DNA of 62,804 bases from Clostridia bacterium (GCA_900755035.1 CAAEEZ010000015.1:1-62804), one strand, 5' to 3'; shown: positions 17,564 through 26,550, counted from the first letter of the stretch. Translations and numbers: made by a program. The notes: generated by a model not told the origin, from the sequence alone.

Positions 17564-18093
17564 CATTTTTAATTATATTCGTACTAATAATTTGCGTATT
17601 TTCCTACGCCTTGTTTGTGGCGGGATTAAGTACGCAATATTTTTTTACCATAAAAGAGGAACTTGCAAGGTACGATACAAGGTTAAACGAACAAATTATT
17701 CTATCAATCATTAAAACGGAGAGTAATTTTAATAAAAATGCTCGAAGTAATAAAGGGGCATTAGGGCTTATGCAGATAATGCCAAATACCGCCGAATATA
17801 TAATTAGCGGTATGGCAAAGGAAAATAGACGGATAAACGGCAATCTATTTAACGAAAAGGATAATATCGCTATGGGTGTGTGGTATTTGGCGTATTTAGA
17901 ACGAAAGTTTAATTCACTTGACTACGTTTTAATCGCCTACAACGCAGGGGAAACTATTGCTAAAAGGTGGGAAAAGGAAGGTATAAAGCCTAGTGAAATA
18001 CCGTATAAGGAAACTAGAAACTACGTAAAAAAAGTAAACTTTTATTACGAAAACTATTCTATAAAGTCGAATATTGCAAAAATAGTAAATTAG
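17542..18093 (+). CDS. Membrane-anchored lytic transglycosylase, SLT domain
   Basis: 183 residues from TTG 17542, which is preceded by GGTGGAG at good distance. One N-terminal membrane helix (about residues 7-28), then an SLT fold: the catalytic Glu in ILSIIKTESNFNKNA, GLMQIMPNTAEY, and LIAYNAGE. It cleaves the glycan backbone of peptidoglycan outside the membrane. The first 22 bp overlap the end of coaE, so it is co-transcribed with polA-coaE, an arrangement seen in several Clostridia. Confidence 0.9.
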   Translation: MSVRKGVAFLIIFVLIICVFSYALFVAGLSTQYFFTIKEELARYDTRLNEQIILSIIKTESNFNKNARSNKGALGLMQIMPNTAEYIISGMAKENRRINGNLFNEKDNIAMGVWYLAYLERKFNSLDYVLIAYNAGETIAKRWEKEGIKPSEIPYKETRNYVKKVNFYYENYSIKSNIAKIVN

Positions 18094-18269
18094 ACGACGG
18101 GTTTTGATAAATATCGACAAAATGCGACATAATAAAACAAAAAATGCATAAATTATCGTGTTAATATAAATACGTATATTAGCAAATTTTCGACAAAATT
18201 ATCGTTGATAATTTACGGTAGGTAGTGTAAATCGTTCGTTTTACGCATACACTATGAGAGAGGTGTAGT

Positions 18270-18989
18270 ATGTGGATTAGTGAAATAAGCATTGATAAAA
18301 AATACGAAAACGAATTTGGCTACTTAGCAAACGGCCTTAAAGATATTAAAAATTTATCTTTTACTAAGGAAACTGCAAAAAGAAGATATATTTTCAGCGT
18401 TGCCACAGCCGACGAATATGAACGAGACGTTAAAGAAGATATTTTAAGGCTAGTAAAGAACGTGATTTTGGTATTTATCAAAAGGAGAGTGCTTTTTGAC
18501 GGGCTAAGTTTTGACGCAAATACCTACGTGAAAATAACGGCGCTTGCCTCTATTACTCATTTTGATAGCTATTACGAAGAAAAATATCTAGAATATCAAC
18601 TAAAAGATATGGTGGACTACAACGTAGATGCGATTTTTAATTTTAGGTTGCAAAAGTTGAAAAGTAATTGGCAGGAACTTAGAAGCTTGACGGAAAGTTT
18701 GCTTTATTATGCCGATAGCGAGGACTTGACTTATATTGCGTCGTTTATGAATTCGACTTCGAAAGAGCGAGTGGATAAACTGACTGTTTCAGGTGGAAAC
18801 GGAGAGGCTGTGCTTGCTATTTACGGTAGTGATAGAAAGGTGGACGTTTTGCCTATTTATTCGAATTTTTATTATAATTTACTAGACGCTATTATTTTAG
18901 CAAATCCCAAAACGCTAGTAGTTAAAAACCTAAAATTGCCGGAAGAAATGACGGAAATTTTGGAAAAAATTACTCTTGTAAAACGATAA
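18270..18989 (+). CDS. ytxC: YtxC-like putative sporulation protein
   Basis: 239 residues. The central segment AIFNFRLQKLKSNWQELRSL, followed about 20 residues later by EDLTYIASFM, resembles the FINFRLKxY...EFIxLLxYFV core of the YtxC family. Its position directly before thrS is the same as in Bacillus and many Clostridia. YtxC proteins are found in spore formers but have no defined biochemical role. It is shorter than B. subtilis YtxC (about 280). Ribosome site GAGAGGTG at 18255-18262 before ATG 18270. Confidence 0.62.
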   Translation: MWISEISIDKKYENEFGYLANGLKDIKNLSFTKETAKRRYIFSVATADEYERDVKEDILRLVKNVILVFIKRRVLFDGLSFDANTYVKITALASITHFDSYYEEKYLEYQLKDMVDYNVDAIFNFRLQKLKSNWQELRSLTESLLYYADSEDLTYIASFMNSTSKERVDKLTVSGGNGEAVLAIYGSDRKVDVLPIYSNFYYNLLDAIILANPKTLVVKNLKLPEEMTEILEKITLVKR

Positions 18990-18995
18990 AATTCG

Positions 18996-19024
18996 TTGAC
19001 AAAAAAAGATAAGTGGTCTATACT
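18996..19024 (+). promoter_or_regulatory. thrS T-box promoter
   Basis: TTGACA at 18996-19001 and TATACT at 19019-19024 with a 17-bp spacer; it starts the T-box leader. Confidence 0.9.
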
Positions 19025-19030
19025 TAATTT

Positions 19031-19238
19031 ACTTTACGAGATAGGACAAGTAAATATTAGCCACTTGTTACAGAGAGTATCCGTTGCTGAGAGTGATACG
19101 CAAAGCTTATATTTATACCACCTAGCAAAATCGTTACGTTGGCAACGAATAGCCTAAAAGAGAGGTAACTGAAAGGTTACAATTAAGGTGGAACCGCGAT
19201 GATTACGTCGTCCTTATGTTTATAAGGGCGACTTTTTT
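19031..19238 (+). ncRNA. T-box leader of thrS
   Basis: The conserved T-box sequence AGGTGGAACCGCG is at 19186-19198, and a Thr codon ACC (19117-19119) lies in the predicted specifier loop after the AGAGAG region of stem I. A rho-independent terminator follows at 19207-19238 (GTCGTCCTTA / TAAGGGCGAC, one G-U pair, then six T). Uncharged tRNA-Thr pairing with the T-box bulge would favour the antiterminator and allow thrS transcription, so this is a threonine-starvation switch. Start and end points are inferred from the promoter and terminator. Confidence 0.93.
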
Positions 19239-19251
19239 ATATGGAGGAGAT

Positions 19252-21192
19252 ATGAAAATTACTTTATTAGACGGTAGTCAAAAAGAGTATCAAGAGGCTA
19301 AATCGGGCTATGATATTGCCCTAGATATTAGTGAAGGTCTTGCTAGAAACGCAGTAGCAATCAAGGTGAACGGGGAACTAAAAGATTTGTATTCCCTAGT
19401 TGACGAGGACGCAGAGTTTTCAGTAGTTACCTTAAAGGATAAAGAGGGACTAGATATATATAGACACACTTGCTCGCATATTTTAGCGCAAGCAGTTAAG
19501 TCGATTTATCCAAACGTAAAACTTGCTATTGGTCCTACTATCGAAGATGGATTTTACTACGATTTCGATTTCAAAACGCCTATTTCTAAGGACGATTTTG
19601 ACAAAATCGAAGCGGAGATGAACAAGATTATCAAGGCAAAATTACCGTTAGAGCGTCATGAACTTAGCAAAAAGGACGCCGTTAAGTTATTCTCTGAAAA
19701 ACACGAGGATTACAAGGTAGAACTTATTAACGACTTGCCAAAGGATAGCGTTATATCTACTTACAAACAAGGCGACTTTGTGGATCTATGCCGTGGACCG
19801 CATCTACCTAATACGGGGCTAATAAAGGCGTTCAAACTTACTTCTATTGCAGGCGCTTATTGGAGAGGTAGCGAAAAGAACAAGATGCTAACTAGAATTT
19901 ACGCTACTGCGTTTGGCAAAAAGTCCGAACTCGAAGAGTACTTAACTAGGGTTGAAGAGGCTAAACTTAGAGACCACAATAAAATAGGTAGGGAACTAGG
20001 CTATTTTATGACGGACGAAAATATTGGTCAAGGTTTGCCGTTACTTATGCCTAAGGGTGCAAGGGTTGTTCAATTACTACAAAGGTTCGTAGAGGACGAA
20101 GAGGAAAGAAGGGGTTACGTTTTAACCAAAACTCCGTTTATGGCAAAGAGCGACCTATACAAAATATCTGGACATTGGGACCACTATAAAGACGGTATGT
20201 TTATTATCGGTGACGAGGAAAAGGATGAGGAAGTACTTGCAATGCGTCCTATGACTTGTCCGTTCCAATACACTATATATAATAATGGTATAAAGAGTTA
20301 TAGAGATTTACCAATTAGATACGGCGAGACTTCTACTTTATTTAGAAAAGAGGCAAGTGGAGAAATGCACGGTCTAATCAGGGTAAGGCAATTTACCATC
20401 AGCGAAGGACACCTTGTATGTACCCCAGAGCAACTTGAAAAAGAGTTTGCCGGCGTTGTAAACCTTGTAAAATTTATGATGAAAGCGGTAGGCTTTGAAA
20501 ACGACGTAACGTATAGATTTAGCCGTTGGGATCCAGAAGATACCGACAAGTACATAAACGAGCCTAAAACTTGGGAAAAAGCCGAGGCTACTATGGAAAA
20601 AATCCTAAAACACCTTGAAATACCTTACACCGAGGCAAAGGGCGAGGCTGCTTTCTACGGACCTAAACTAGATATTCAATACAAAAACGTATACGGGAAA
20701 GAGGATACTATTATAACTCTTCAAGTAGATATGTTTCTAGCAGAGAACTTCGATATGACTTACGTTGACGAAAAGGGCGTAAAACAAAGACCGTATATTA
20801 TTCATAGAACTTCGCTAGGTTGCTACGAAAGAACGCTAGCATATCTAATTGAAAAATACGCAGGCGCTATTCCTTTGTGGATTGCTCCTACTCAAATCAA
20901 AGTACTTAGCCTAACCGAAAAAACCGTGGACGACGCAATCGAACTAACCGCTAAATTGCAACAAAAAGGATTTAGGGTAGAGTGCGACGTTCGTAACGAG
21001 AAAATTGGTTACAAGATAAGAGAAGCGCAACTTGAAAAAGTGCCGTATATGATAGTACTTGGTCAAAAAGAAATCGAGAACAAGGTTATTGCCGTTCGTT
21101 CAAGAAAGGGTGGCGACCTTGGCACGATGACCGAAAGCGAGTTTATCAAAATGGTTAGAAAACAAGTTGAAGCAAGAGATAATACTATTTAG
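19252..21192 (+). CDS. thrS: Threonyl-tRNA synthetase
   Basis: 646 residues from ATG 19252, directly after GGAGGAGAT (the frame is open further upstream into the T-box). Domains are TGS (MKITLLDGSQKEY), the second editing domain with THILAQAV-like HTCSHILAQAVK, then class II catalytic motifs, zinc ligands Cys in RPMTCPF and His in GEMHGLIRVRQF, and IIHRTSLGCYERTLAYLIE. The anticodon-binding domain is at the C-terminus. It charges tRNA-Thr and is controlled by the preceding T-box. Confidence 0.97.
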   Translation: MKITLLDGSQKEYQEAKSGYDIALDISEGLARNAVAIKVNGELKDLYSLVDEDAEFSVVTLKDKEGLDIYRHTCSHILAQAVKSIYPNVKLAIGPTIEDGFYYDFDFKTPISKDDFDKIEAEMNKIIKAKLPLERHELSKKDAVKLFSEKHEDYKVELINDLPKDSVISTYKQGDFVDLCRGPHLPNTGLIKAFKLTSIAGAYWRGSEKNKMLTRIYATAFGKKSELEEYLTRVEEAKLRDHNKIGRELGYFMTDENIGQGLPLLMPKGARVVQLLQRFVEDEEERRGYVLTKTPFMAKSDLYKISGHWDHYKDGMFIIGDEEKDEEVLAMRPMTCPFQYTIYNNGIKSYRDLPIRYGETSTLFRKEASGEMHGLIRVRQFTISEGHLVCTPEQLEKEFAGVVNLVKFMMKAVGFENDVTYRFSRWDPEDTDKYINEPKTWEKAEATMEKILKHLEIPYTEAKGEAAFYGPKLDIQYKNVYGKEDTIITLQVDMFLAENFDMTYVDEKGVKQRPYIIHRTSLGCYERTLAYLIEKYAGAIPLWIAPTQIKVLSLTEKTVDDAIELTAKLQQKGFRVECDVRNEKIGYKIREAQLEKVPYMIVLGQKEIENKVIAVRSRKGGDLGTMTESEFIKMVRKQVEARDNTI

Positions 21193-21202
21193 TAAAAATC
21201 GC

Positions 21203-21231
21203 TTGACAAACAAAATCCTAAATGGTAATAT
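21203..21231 (+). promoter_or_regulatory. infC operon promoter
   Basis: TTGACA at 21203-21208 and TAATAT at 21226-21231, 17-bp spacer. Confidence 0.85.
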
Positions 21232-21237
21232 ATCATA

Positions 21238-21348
21238 GTCGAAGTAGAGTTGCTCTCACCAACCGCTAACTAGGGTTGTTGGTAAATAATTATGATAAAT
21301 ATTTTTATTGTATATTATGGGTAGCACTCTGCTATCCATATTTTTTTT
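21238..21348 (+). ncRNA. infC-rpmI-rplT leader with attenuator (L20-leader type)
   Basis: The leader holds ACCAAC / GTTGGT pairing near 21258-21283 and a terminator at 21317-21348 (ATGGGTAGC / GCTATCCAT with one G-U pair, then a run of eight T). The T run ends directly at the GGAGG ribosome site of infC. In B. subtilis the same operon is repressed by L20 through premature termination, and the layout here supports the same control. The L20-binding fold itself I did not verify. Confidence 0.75.
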
Positions 21349-21361
21349 GGAGGATACTGCT

Positions 21362-21886
21362 ATTAAAGAGCAATTAATCAACGAACAAATTAGAGAAAAA
21401 GAACTTAGAGTTATTGCTGCTAACGGCGATATGTTAGGTATTATGTCGTCTAGGGAAGCAATAAGCATTGCCGATAGGGAAGAGCTAGACTTAGTGCTTA
21501 TTTCGCCACAAGCAAAGCCACCCGTTGCTAAAATAATGGACTATGGAAAGTACAAGTTTGAAATGGTCAAGAAAAGCAAAGAGGCAAAAAAGAAACAAAA
21601 AGTCGTTGAAACCAAAGAAGTTAGATTGTCTGCAACTATTGACACGAACGATATTGCTATCAAGGCAAAAAACGCAGTTAAATTTTTGCAAGACGAGAAC
21701 AAAGTAAAGGCCTCTATAAGATTGAAGGGTAGACAAAATGCAAGACCAGAAATGGCAATCAAAGTAATGGATGCTTTTTTTGAACTTGTTAAAGATTACG
21801 GAACAAAACAAGCCGAACCTAAAAAGGAAGGCAACACGGTTTCTATGCTTATCACACCGATAGTAGCAAAACCGTCTAAAGATTAA
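21362..21886 (+). CDS. infC: Translation initiation factor IF-3
   Basis: 174 residues starting at the AUU codon at 21362. GGAGG at 21349-21353 is ideally placed for it, and the in-frame ATGs upstream lie within the terminator hairpin. AUU starts are a conserved feature of infC, because IF3 itself discriminates against them and so represses its own synthesis. Protein features: KEQLINEQIREKELRVI and the N-domain ISPQAKPPVAKIMDYGKYKFE, a linker, then the C-domain with VKASIRLKGRQNARPEMAI. Confidence 0.95.
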   Translation: MKEQLINEQIREKELRVIAANGDMLGIMSSREAISIADREELDLVLISPQAKPPVAKIMDYGKYKFEMVKKSKEAKKKQKVVETKEVRLSATIDTNDIAIKAKNAVKFLQDENKVKASIRLKGRQNARPEMAIKVMDAFFELVKDYGTKQAEPKKEGNTVSMLITPIVAKPSKD

Positions 21887-21909
21887 ATAAATATTCGGAG
21901 GATATAACT

Positions 21910-22104
21910 ATGCCAAAAATGAAATCAAATTCAGCCGCTAAAAAGCGTTTTAAGGTAACTAAGAACGGTCATATCAAGAGAGCAAAATCTGGTAAAAACC
22001 ACATTCTTACCAAGAAAACTTCTAAGAGAAAGAGAAATTTAAGACAAGGTACTCTTGTAAGCCCAACTCAAGAGAAGACTATCAAGACTTTAATTCAAGG
22101 TTAA
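21910..22104 (+). CDS. rpmI: 50S ribosomal protein L35
   Basis: 64 residues, very basic: PKMKSNSAAKKRFKVTKNGHIKRAKSGKNHILTKKTSKRKRNLR in outline. Second gene of the infC operon with an AUCGGAGGAUAUA-type ribosome site (CGGAGGA at 21896-21902). Confidence 0.97.
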   Translation: MPKMKSNSAAKKRFKVTKNGHIKRAKSGKNHILTKKTSKRKRNLRQGTLVSPTQEKTIKTLIQG

Positions 22105-22122
22105 TAGCGGAGGAGTAGAATA

Positions 22123-22479
22123 ATGAGAGTTAAAAGAGCAGTTAACGGCGTTAAAAAACGTAGAAAAATAATGAAGCAAGCAAAAGGATATTTCGGTAGC
22201 AAGAGCAGACTATATAGAATTGCTCGTCAAGCCGTTATGAAATCTCAAACTTACGCTTACGTAGGTAGAAAACAAAAGAAGAGAGATTTTAGACAACTTT
22301 GGATAGCAAGAATTAACGCAGCGGCAAGAATGAACGGTTTGTCTTACAGCAGATTTATGTACGGACTAAAACTTGCTGACGTTACTTTGAATCGTAAAGT
22401 TTTAGCAGAATTAGCCGTTAATGATTTTGATGCGTTTACGGCATTGTGCGACACTGCAAAAAAAGCGCTTAACGCTTAA
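22123..22479 (+). CDS. rplT: 50S ribosomal protein L20
   Basis: 118 residues, standard length. RVKRAVNGVKKRRKIMKQAKG, then YFGSKSRLYRIARQAVMKS and FRQLWIARINAAARMNG are the canonical segments. It binds 23S rRNA early in 50S assembly and is expected to repress its own operon through the leader. Ribosome site GCGGAGGAG. Confidence 0.97.
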   Translation: MRVKRAVNGVKKRRKIMKQAKGYFGSKSRLYRIARQAVMKSQTYAYVGRKQKKRDFRQLWIARINAAARMNGLSYSRFMYGLKLADVTLNRKVLAELAVNDFDAFTALCDTAKKALNA

Positions 22480-22481
22480 AT

Positions 22482-22509
22482 AAAATGCCTTCAATAGAGG
22501 GCATTTTTT
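22482..22509 (+). terminator. Intrinsic terminator after rplT
   Basis: AAAATGCC / GGCATTTT stem, about 10-nt loop, T tail. Confidence 0.88.
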
Positions 22510-22515
22510 ATTGAT

Positions 22516-23256
22516 ATGGTAATCGAATCTTCAAATAACCCTATAATAAAAGAACTTAGGAAACTGCAAGACAAAAAGTGGCGTGAAAAAGAAAAAAAAT
22601 TCGTGTTCGAAGGCGTTAAAAGTGTGATGGATATTCCGTCATACGTCGACGTAGAGTATTTTGTCGTAGCAAGTTCTAAGCAAGAAAAGTACGAAAGCGT
22701 AGTAGAAGGCAAAAAATTCTACGTAATAACTGACAAACTTTTTCAGGACTTATCGGGGACTGTTACGTCGTCGGGGTTACTTGCAGTAGTCAATTATTTT
22801 GACAAACCACTGCGTTCACCAAACGGTCATTCGCTTATTTTGGACGGAATTAGCGACCCGGGCAACTTAGGTACGCTTATTCGTACAAGCGTGGCAATGG
22901 GCATAACTGAAATTTATCTTGCCTCGTGTTGCGACTTGTTTTCACCAAAAGTGCTTAGGTCTACGATGGGTGGAATATTTAGGGCAAATTTGTATAGGGG
23001 CACTATAAAGGATATTCTTGACGTACATGCAGGTAGCACGCTTTACGCAATGGATATGAGTGGTAAGGATTTAGTTACCGTTAAGTTTAATGTAAAATCG
23101 GCTATTATCGTGGGCAACGAAGCGCACGGTCTTAGTAATGAAAGTAAACTAAGGGCAGACGAAATAGTCAGTTTGCCTACCGAAAATACTATGGAATCGC
23201 TTAATGCGTCGGTTGCAGGCGGAATTGCATTGTATTTTCTATCAAGAAATAAATAG
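22516..23256 (+). CDS. TrmH/SpoU-family rRNA 2'-O-methyltransferase
   Basis: 246 residues. An N-terminal substrate-binding domain (ESSNNPIIKELRKLQDKKWR...FVFEG) is followed by the knotted SPOUT domain: motif 1 DPGNLGTLIRTSVAMG, motif 2 AIIVGNEAHGLSNE, motif 3 LPTENTMESLNASVAGGIALY. Such enzymes methylate ribose in rRNA (RlmB-like or TsnR-like); the target nucleotide is not evident. ATG 22516 gives the expected family N-terminus, but it sits only 7 bp after the rplT terminator, so it may have its own start site or depend on read-through. Confidence 0.88.
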   Translation: MVIESSNNPIIKELRKLQDKKWREKEKKFVFEGVKSVMDIPSYVDVEYFVVASSKQEKYESVVEGKKFYVITDKLFQDLSGTVTSSGLLAVVNYFDKPLRSPNGHSLILDGISDPGNLGTLIRTSVAMGITEIYLASCCDLFSPKVLRSTMGGIFRANLYRGTIKDILDVHAGSTLYAMDMSGKDLVTVKFNVKSAIIVGNEAHGLSNESKLRADEIVSLPTENTMESLNASVAGGIALYFLSRNK

Positions 23257-23265
23257 GAGGACGAA

Positions 23266-23997
23266 ATGTCAGGACATAGCAAATGGCATAATATACAAGC
23301 CAAAAAAGGAAAAACCGATGCTGCAAGAGCAAACGTATTTACTAAAATAGGTAGAGAGATTGCAATCGCCGTAAAACAAGGTGGTCCAGACCCTGCATCA
23401 AACGCAAGGCTTAGGGACGTAATTGCAAAAGCAAAGGCTAACAATATGCCTAACGACAACATAAACAGAAGTATTAAGAAAGCGTCGGGCGACTTAAACA
23501 GCGTAAACTATGAAAGTATGACTTACGAAGGATACGGACCAGGTGGAACGGCGCTTATCGTGGAGGCTCTTACCGACAATAAGAATAGAACGGCAGGCGA
23601 CGTAAGGTGTGCGTTTGATAAATTCGGCGGTTCACTAGGCGCAACGGGATGCGTTTCGTATATGTTTAATAGAAAGGGCGTAATAGTCGTTGATGCAAGC
23701 GCAATAACTGAGGACGAACTAATGATGCTAGCAATCGAGGCAGGTGCTGACGACGTAGTAGAAGAAGAGGACGTATTCGAGGTTTATACCGCTCCTAGCG
23801 AGTTCTATCAAGTAAAGGAAGAACTTGAAAAGAACGAAGTAGTTATTCTTTCGGCGTCTATTGATATGATACCTGATAACTACGTAAACCTAGACGAAAC
23901 TAAGGTAAATTCTTTCAATAAACTTATTGATAGGCTAGAAGACTTAGACGACGTACAAGAGGTATATCACAACGCAATTTTGCCTGACGAAGAATAA
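23266..23997 (+). CDS. yebC: YebC/PmpR-family protein
   Basis: 243 residues. SGHSKWHNIQAKKGKTDAAR at the N-terminus and YEGYGPGGTALIVEALTDN are diagnostic. The family is annotated as transcriptional regulators and has more recently been tied to translation of difficult peptide stretches; I cannot decide which applies here. Ribosome site AGGAGG at 23256-23261. Confidence 0.95.
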   Translation: MSGHSKWHNIQAKKGKTDAARANVFTKIGREIAIAVKQGGPDPASNARLRDVIAKAKANNMPNDNINRSIKKASGDLNSVNYESMTYEGYGPGGTALIVEALTDNKNRTAGDVRCAFDKFGGSLGATGCVSYMFNRKGVIVVDASAITEDELMMLAIEAGADDVVEEEDVFEVYTAPSEFYQVKEELEKNEVVILSASIDMIPDNYVNLDETKVNSFNKLIDRLEDLDDVQEVYHNAILPDEE

Positions 23998-24019
23998 TAG
24001 GCTAAAATAATTTGCATTA

Positions 24020-24067
24020 AACAGAAATTCGGGTTATTATATTTATATACTGAATTTCTGTTTTTTT
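24020..24067 (+). terminator. Intrinsic terminator after yebC
   Basis: Perfect 11-bp stem AACAGAAATTC / GAATTTCTGTT around a 21-nt AT-rich loop, then a T run. The loop is long for a terminator, but the stem is perfect. Confidence 0.8.
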
Positions 24068-24079
24068 ATAGAGGAAAAT

Positions 24080-25318
24080 ATGAACGTACAAGAAATTTGC
24101 AAAAAAGCAAAAGAAGCAAGTTATAGACTAGGTAATTTAACCACCGAAACTAAAAACGATATGCTTAAAGTTATGGCAGAGGCTCTAACAAATAACCTAG
24201 ACGCTATAAAACAAGCAAACAAGGTGGACCTAGATAATTTTGCCGATAAAAAATCGGCGTTTTACGATAGGCTGACTATCAACGACGACAGGATAAACCA
24301 AATGAAAGAAGGTTTAATGCAAATTATAGCTTTGCCGGACCCCGTTGGTGAAGTGGTGGAAGAATTTAACCTTGATTCAGGGCTAAATATCAAAAAAGTC
24401 CGTGCGCCTCTTGGCGTTATCGGTATAATTTACGAAGCAAGACCAAACGTTACCGTTGACTGTGTAGGTTTAACCTTAAAAAGTTCAAACGCAGTAGTTT
24501 TGCGTGGTGGTAAAGAAGCAATAAATACGAATAGAGCCATTGCAAGCGTTATGAAAAACGCATTAAAAGAGCACGGCTACGACGAAGACGTTATGCAGTT
24601 TATCGACGATACCACACGTGAAAGTAGTTACGAACTTTTGCAACAAGAAAAGTACGTGGACGTAATTATACCTCGTGGTGGCGAAGGGCTTAAAAAGTTT
24701 ATTTTACAAAATGCAAAAATGCCCGTTATAGCGTCGGCTGGTGGAAATTGCCACGTATACGTTGAAAAAACTGCCGATTTTGATATTGCAACTAGGGTTA
24801 TTCTTAATGCAAAAACGCAAAGGGTATCGGTATGTAACGCCCTTGAACACGTGCTAGTGGACGAAGAAATTGCTAGTAGTTTCGTGCCAAGTATCGTAAA
24901 AGCCTTGCGAGAGAAAAACGTTACCGTAAAAGGCGACGAGTTTTGCTCGAAATTCGACGGCGTTTTACCGATGACTAGCGAAGACGACGACACCGAGTAT
25001 TTAGATTACGTTATATCTATAAGGGTTGTAAAAGGCGAAAAAGAAGCAATAGAGCACATAAACGCCCATTCTACAAATCACTCTGAGGCAATAATTACAA
25101 AAGACGGTAAAAAGGCGGAAGAATTCTTGCGTAGCGTAGATTCTGCTTGCGTTTACGTAAATACGTCCACAAGATTTACCGATGGTTTTCAGTTCGGTTT
25201 TGGTGCAGAAATGGGTATATCAACGCAAAAATTACACGCAAGAGGTCCTATTGCGCTTAAAGAATTGACGTCTATAAAATACAATATCGTTTCTGACGGC
25301 GCAATTCGTGAAAAATAG
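24080..25318 (+). CDS. proA: Gamma-glutamyl phosphate reductase
   Basis: 412 residues. VDCVGLTLKSSNAVVLRGGKEAI and the catalytic Cys in RVSVCNALEHVLVDE, plus FQFGFGAEMGISTQKLHARGPI at the C-terminus, identify ProA of the aldehyde-dehydrogenase fold. It makes glutamate semialdehyde for proline synthesis. Its usual partner proB is not in the window, so proline synthesis is either split across the genome or uses another source of glutamyl phosphate. Ribosome site AGAGGAAAA. Confidence 0.96.
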   Translation: MNVQEICKKAKEASYRLGNLTTETKNDMLKVMAEALTNNLDAIKQANKVDLDNFADKKSAFYDRLTINDDRINQMKEGLMQIIALPDPVGEVVEEFNLDSGLNIKKVRAPLGVIGIIYEARPNVTVDCVGLTLKSSNAVVLRGGKEAINTNRAIASVMKNALKEHGYDEDVMQFIDDTTRESSYELLQQEKYVDVIIPRGGEGLKKFILQNAKMPVIASAGGNCHVYVEKTADFDIATRVILNAKTQRVSVCNALEHVLVDEEIASSFVPSIVKALREKNVTVKGDEFCSKFDGVLPMTSEDDDTEYLDYVISIRVVKGEKEAIEHINAHSTNHSEAIITKDGKKAEEFLRSVDSACVYVNTSTRFTDGFQFGFGAEMGISTQKLHARGPIALKELTSIKYNIVSDGAIREK

Positions 25319-25370
25319 CAAGTATTTGATATTTTTGCCATTTGGTTCATATAAAAGTAAATTATCGTAA

Positions 25371-25398
25371 TAGAAAGCACGAAAAGTGCTTTCTTTTT
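25371..25398 (+). terminator. Intrinsic terminator after proA
   Basis: GAAAGCAC / GTGCTTTC stem, 5-nt loop, T-rich tail. Confidence 0.88.
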
Positions 25399-25545
25399 AT
25401 TTGATATTAGTCACTTTTATACGTTAAAAATGATGCAACGACAGTACTACTTATATTAAAATCGTTACTTCAAACGAAAAGTCGATTGATATAGGTTTTT
25501 TCGACGTTTTAGTTACATTCAAACAACGTTTTATATTAAAGCTAA

Positions 25546-26508
25546 CTAGTGTTTATCCAAAAATTTAGAAAGAGTTTCATACGTTAAAGGTTGGTTTTGT
25601 TGCTTGTTTTGGTTGTTTTTTGCAAAAAATTGATTATTTAACGCTGATAAAAGTGGATTTTGCGTAGACGTTTCGTTATTTTGAAAACTACTTAGTAATT
25701 TACTTAAATTACCAAAGTTATAATTCTCTATAAAATCGTTCGTTTTTGTGTTATCAATAGTTGCAAAATTTGACTTGTAATTATCGTTATTATTGTAATC
25801 GCTTAAATTGGCAAAATTTCCGCTAGGACTTGTAGCGTTATAATCGTTTGGCGAATTTTTGATACGTTTAGCGTCGTAATTTTTGCTTGCGTTAGTGCTA
25901 GAATAGTTTTGATTTATAGTAAAATTTGCCGATTTCGATTTATTTTCCCTTAAATCAAAAGTGATTTTTTGTTCGCCTATATTCGAATTACTAAGTATAC
26001 TAGCATCGTTTTTAGCGTTATTACGAAAAAAATTGTCTTTATCGTCGCTATCGTTACCCATAGCTCTAAGTACGGCTGGCAGTAATTTCATTACTTTTAC
26101 AGCATCTTTCATTTTTTCGTTGGGATTCATTAGTTCTATAAGAGCAAGAGGATTGCCTTGCATAGCAAGTTTAATTTTTTTTATATTTGCAATCGTTTTT
26201 TCTAGATTTTTAATATCAAAACCATTTTCTGCTTGGTTAGAATTTGCATTTTTGCTACCGTAAGTATTGGTTTTTTCTTCTTGATTTGCACGTTGGTACG
26301 CTACGTTATTGTCGGTATTATTTTCTTCTTTGTTATGATTGGTGCTAAAATAGTTTAATTCTTTATCTTTGCTTGCCAAATCGTTGCTATTAAATGCAAG
26401 TGTATTACTATTAAGCGAATTTTCATTATTTATGTATTTTTCCTCGGTTCTTTTTAAGATTTCGTCTAAATTTTCTTTGCCGTCGTTTTCAGCTTTTTCA
26501 AAAAACAT
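25546..26508 (-). CDS. Asn-rich protein of unknown function
   Basis: 320 residues from the ATG at 26508, which has AAGGAGA in front; an upstream ATG at 26532 precedes the ribosome site and is unlikely. About one residue in five is Asn. Low-complexity N/S/K/D-rich arms flank one hydrophobic helical core at about residues 100-150 (IANIKKIKLAMQGNPLALIE, then EKMKDAVKVMKLLPAVLRAM). No signal peptide or membrane helix. The C-terminus ends in a small helix (LTYETLSKFLDKH). I do not know the family; Asn-rich proteins with helical cores can be spore or phase-separating proteins. It is divergent from a small acidic protein and a subtilase gene. Confidence 0.75.
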   Translation of the reverse strand: MFFEKAENDGKENLDEILKRTEEKYINNENSLNSNTLAFNSNDLASKDKELNYFSTNHNKEENNTDNNVAYQRANQEEKTNTYGSKNANSNQAENGFDIKNLEKTIANIKKIKLAMQGNPLALIELMNPNEKMKDAVKVMKLLPAVLRAMGNDSDDKDNFFRNNAKNDASILSNSNIGEQKITFDLRENKSKSANFTINQNYSSTNASKNYDAKRIKNSPNDYNATSPSGNFANLSDYNNNDNYKSNFATIDNTKTNDFIENYNFGNLSKLLSSFQNNETSTQNPLLSALNNQFFAKNNQNKQQNQPLTYETLSKFLDKH

Positions 26509-26530
26509 ATTTATCTCCTTTTCACACGAC

Positions 26531-26550
26531 ATAATATGTTTACATATAAT
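26531..26550. promoter_or_regulatory. Inverted repeat in the divergent intergenic region
   Basis: ATAATATG, TTTA spacer, CATATAAT: nearly palindromic, lying midway between the divergent starts at 26508 and 26569. It contains -10-like sequences in both directions and could be a shared promoter core or operator. No good -35 box was found for either side, so an alternative sigma factor is possible. Confidence 0.4.

Noticed and set aside
19207..19251. thrS starting upstream at 19216
   Set aside because: That codon is inside the T-box terminator hairpin; ATG 19252 has a perfect GGAGGAGAT site and gives the standard N-terminus.
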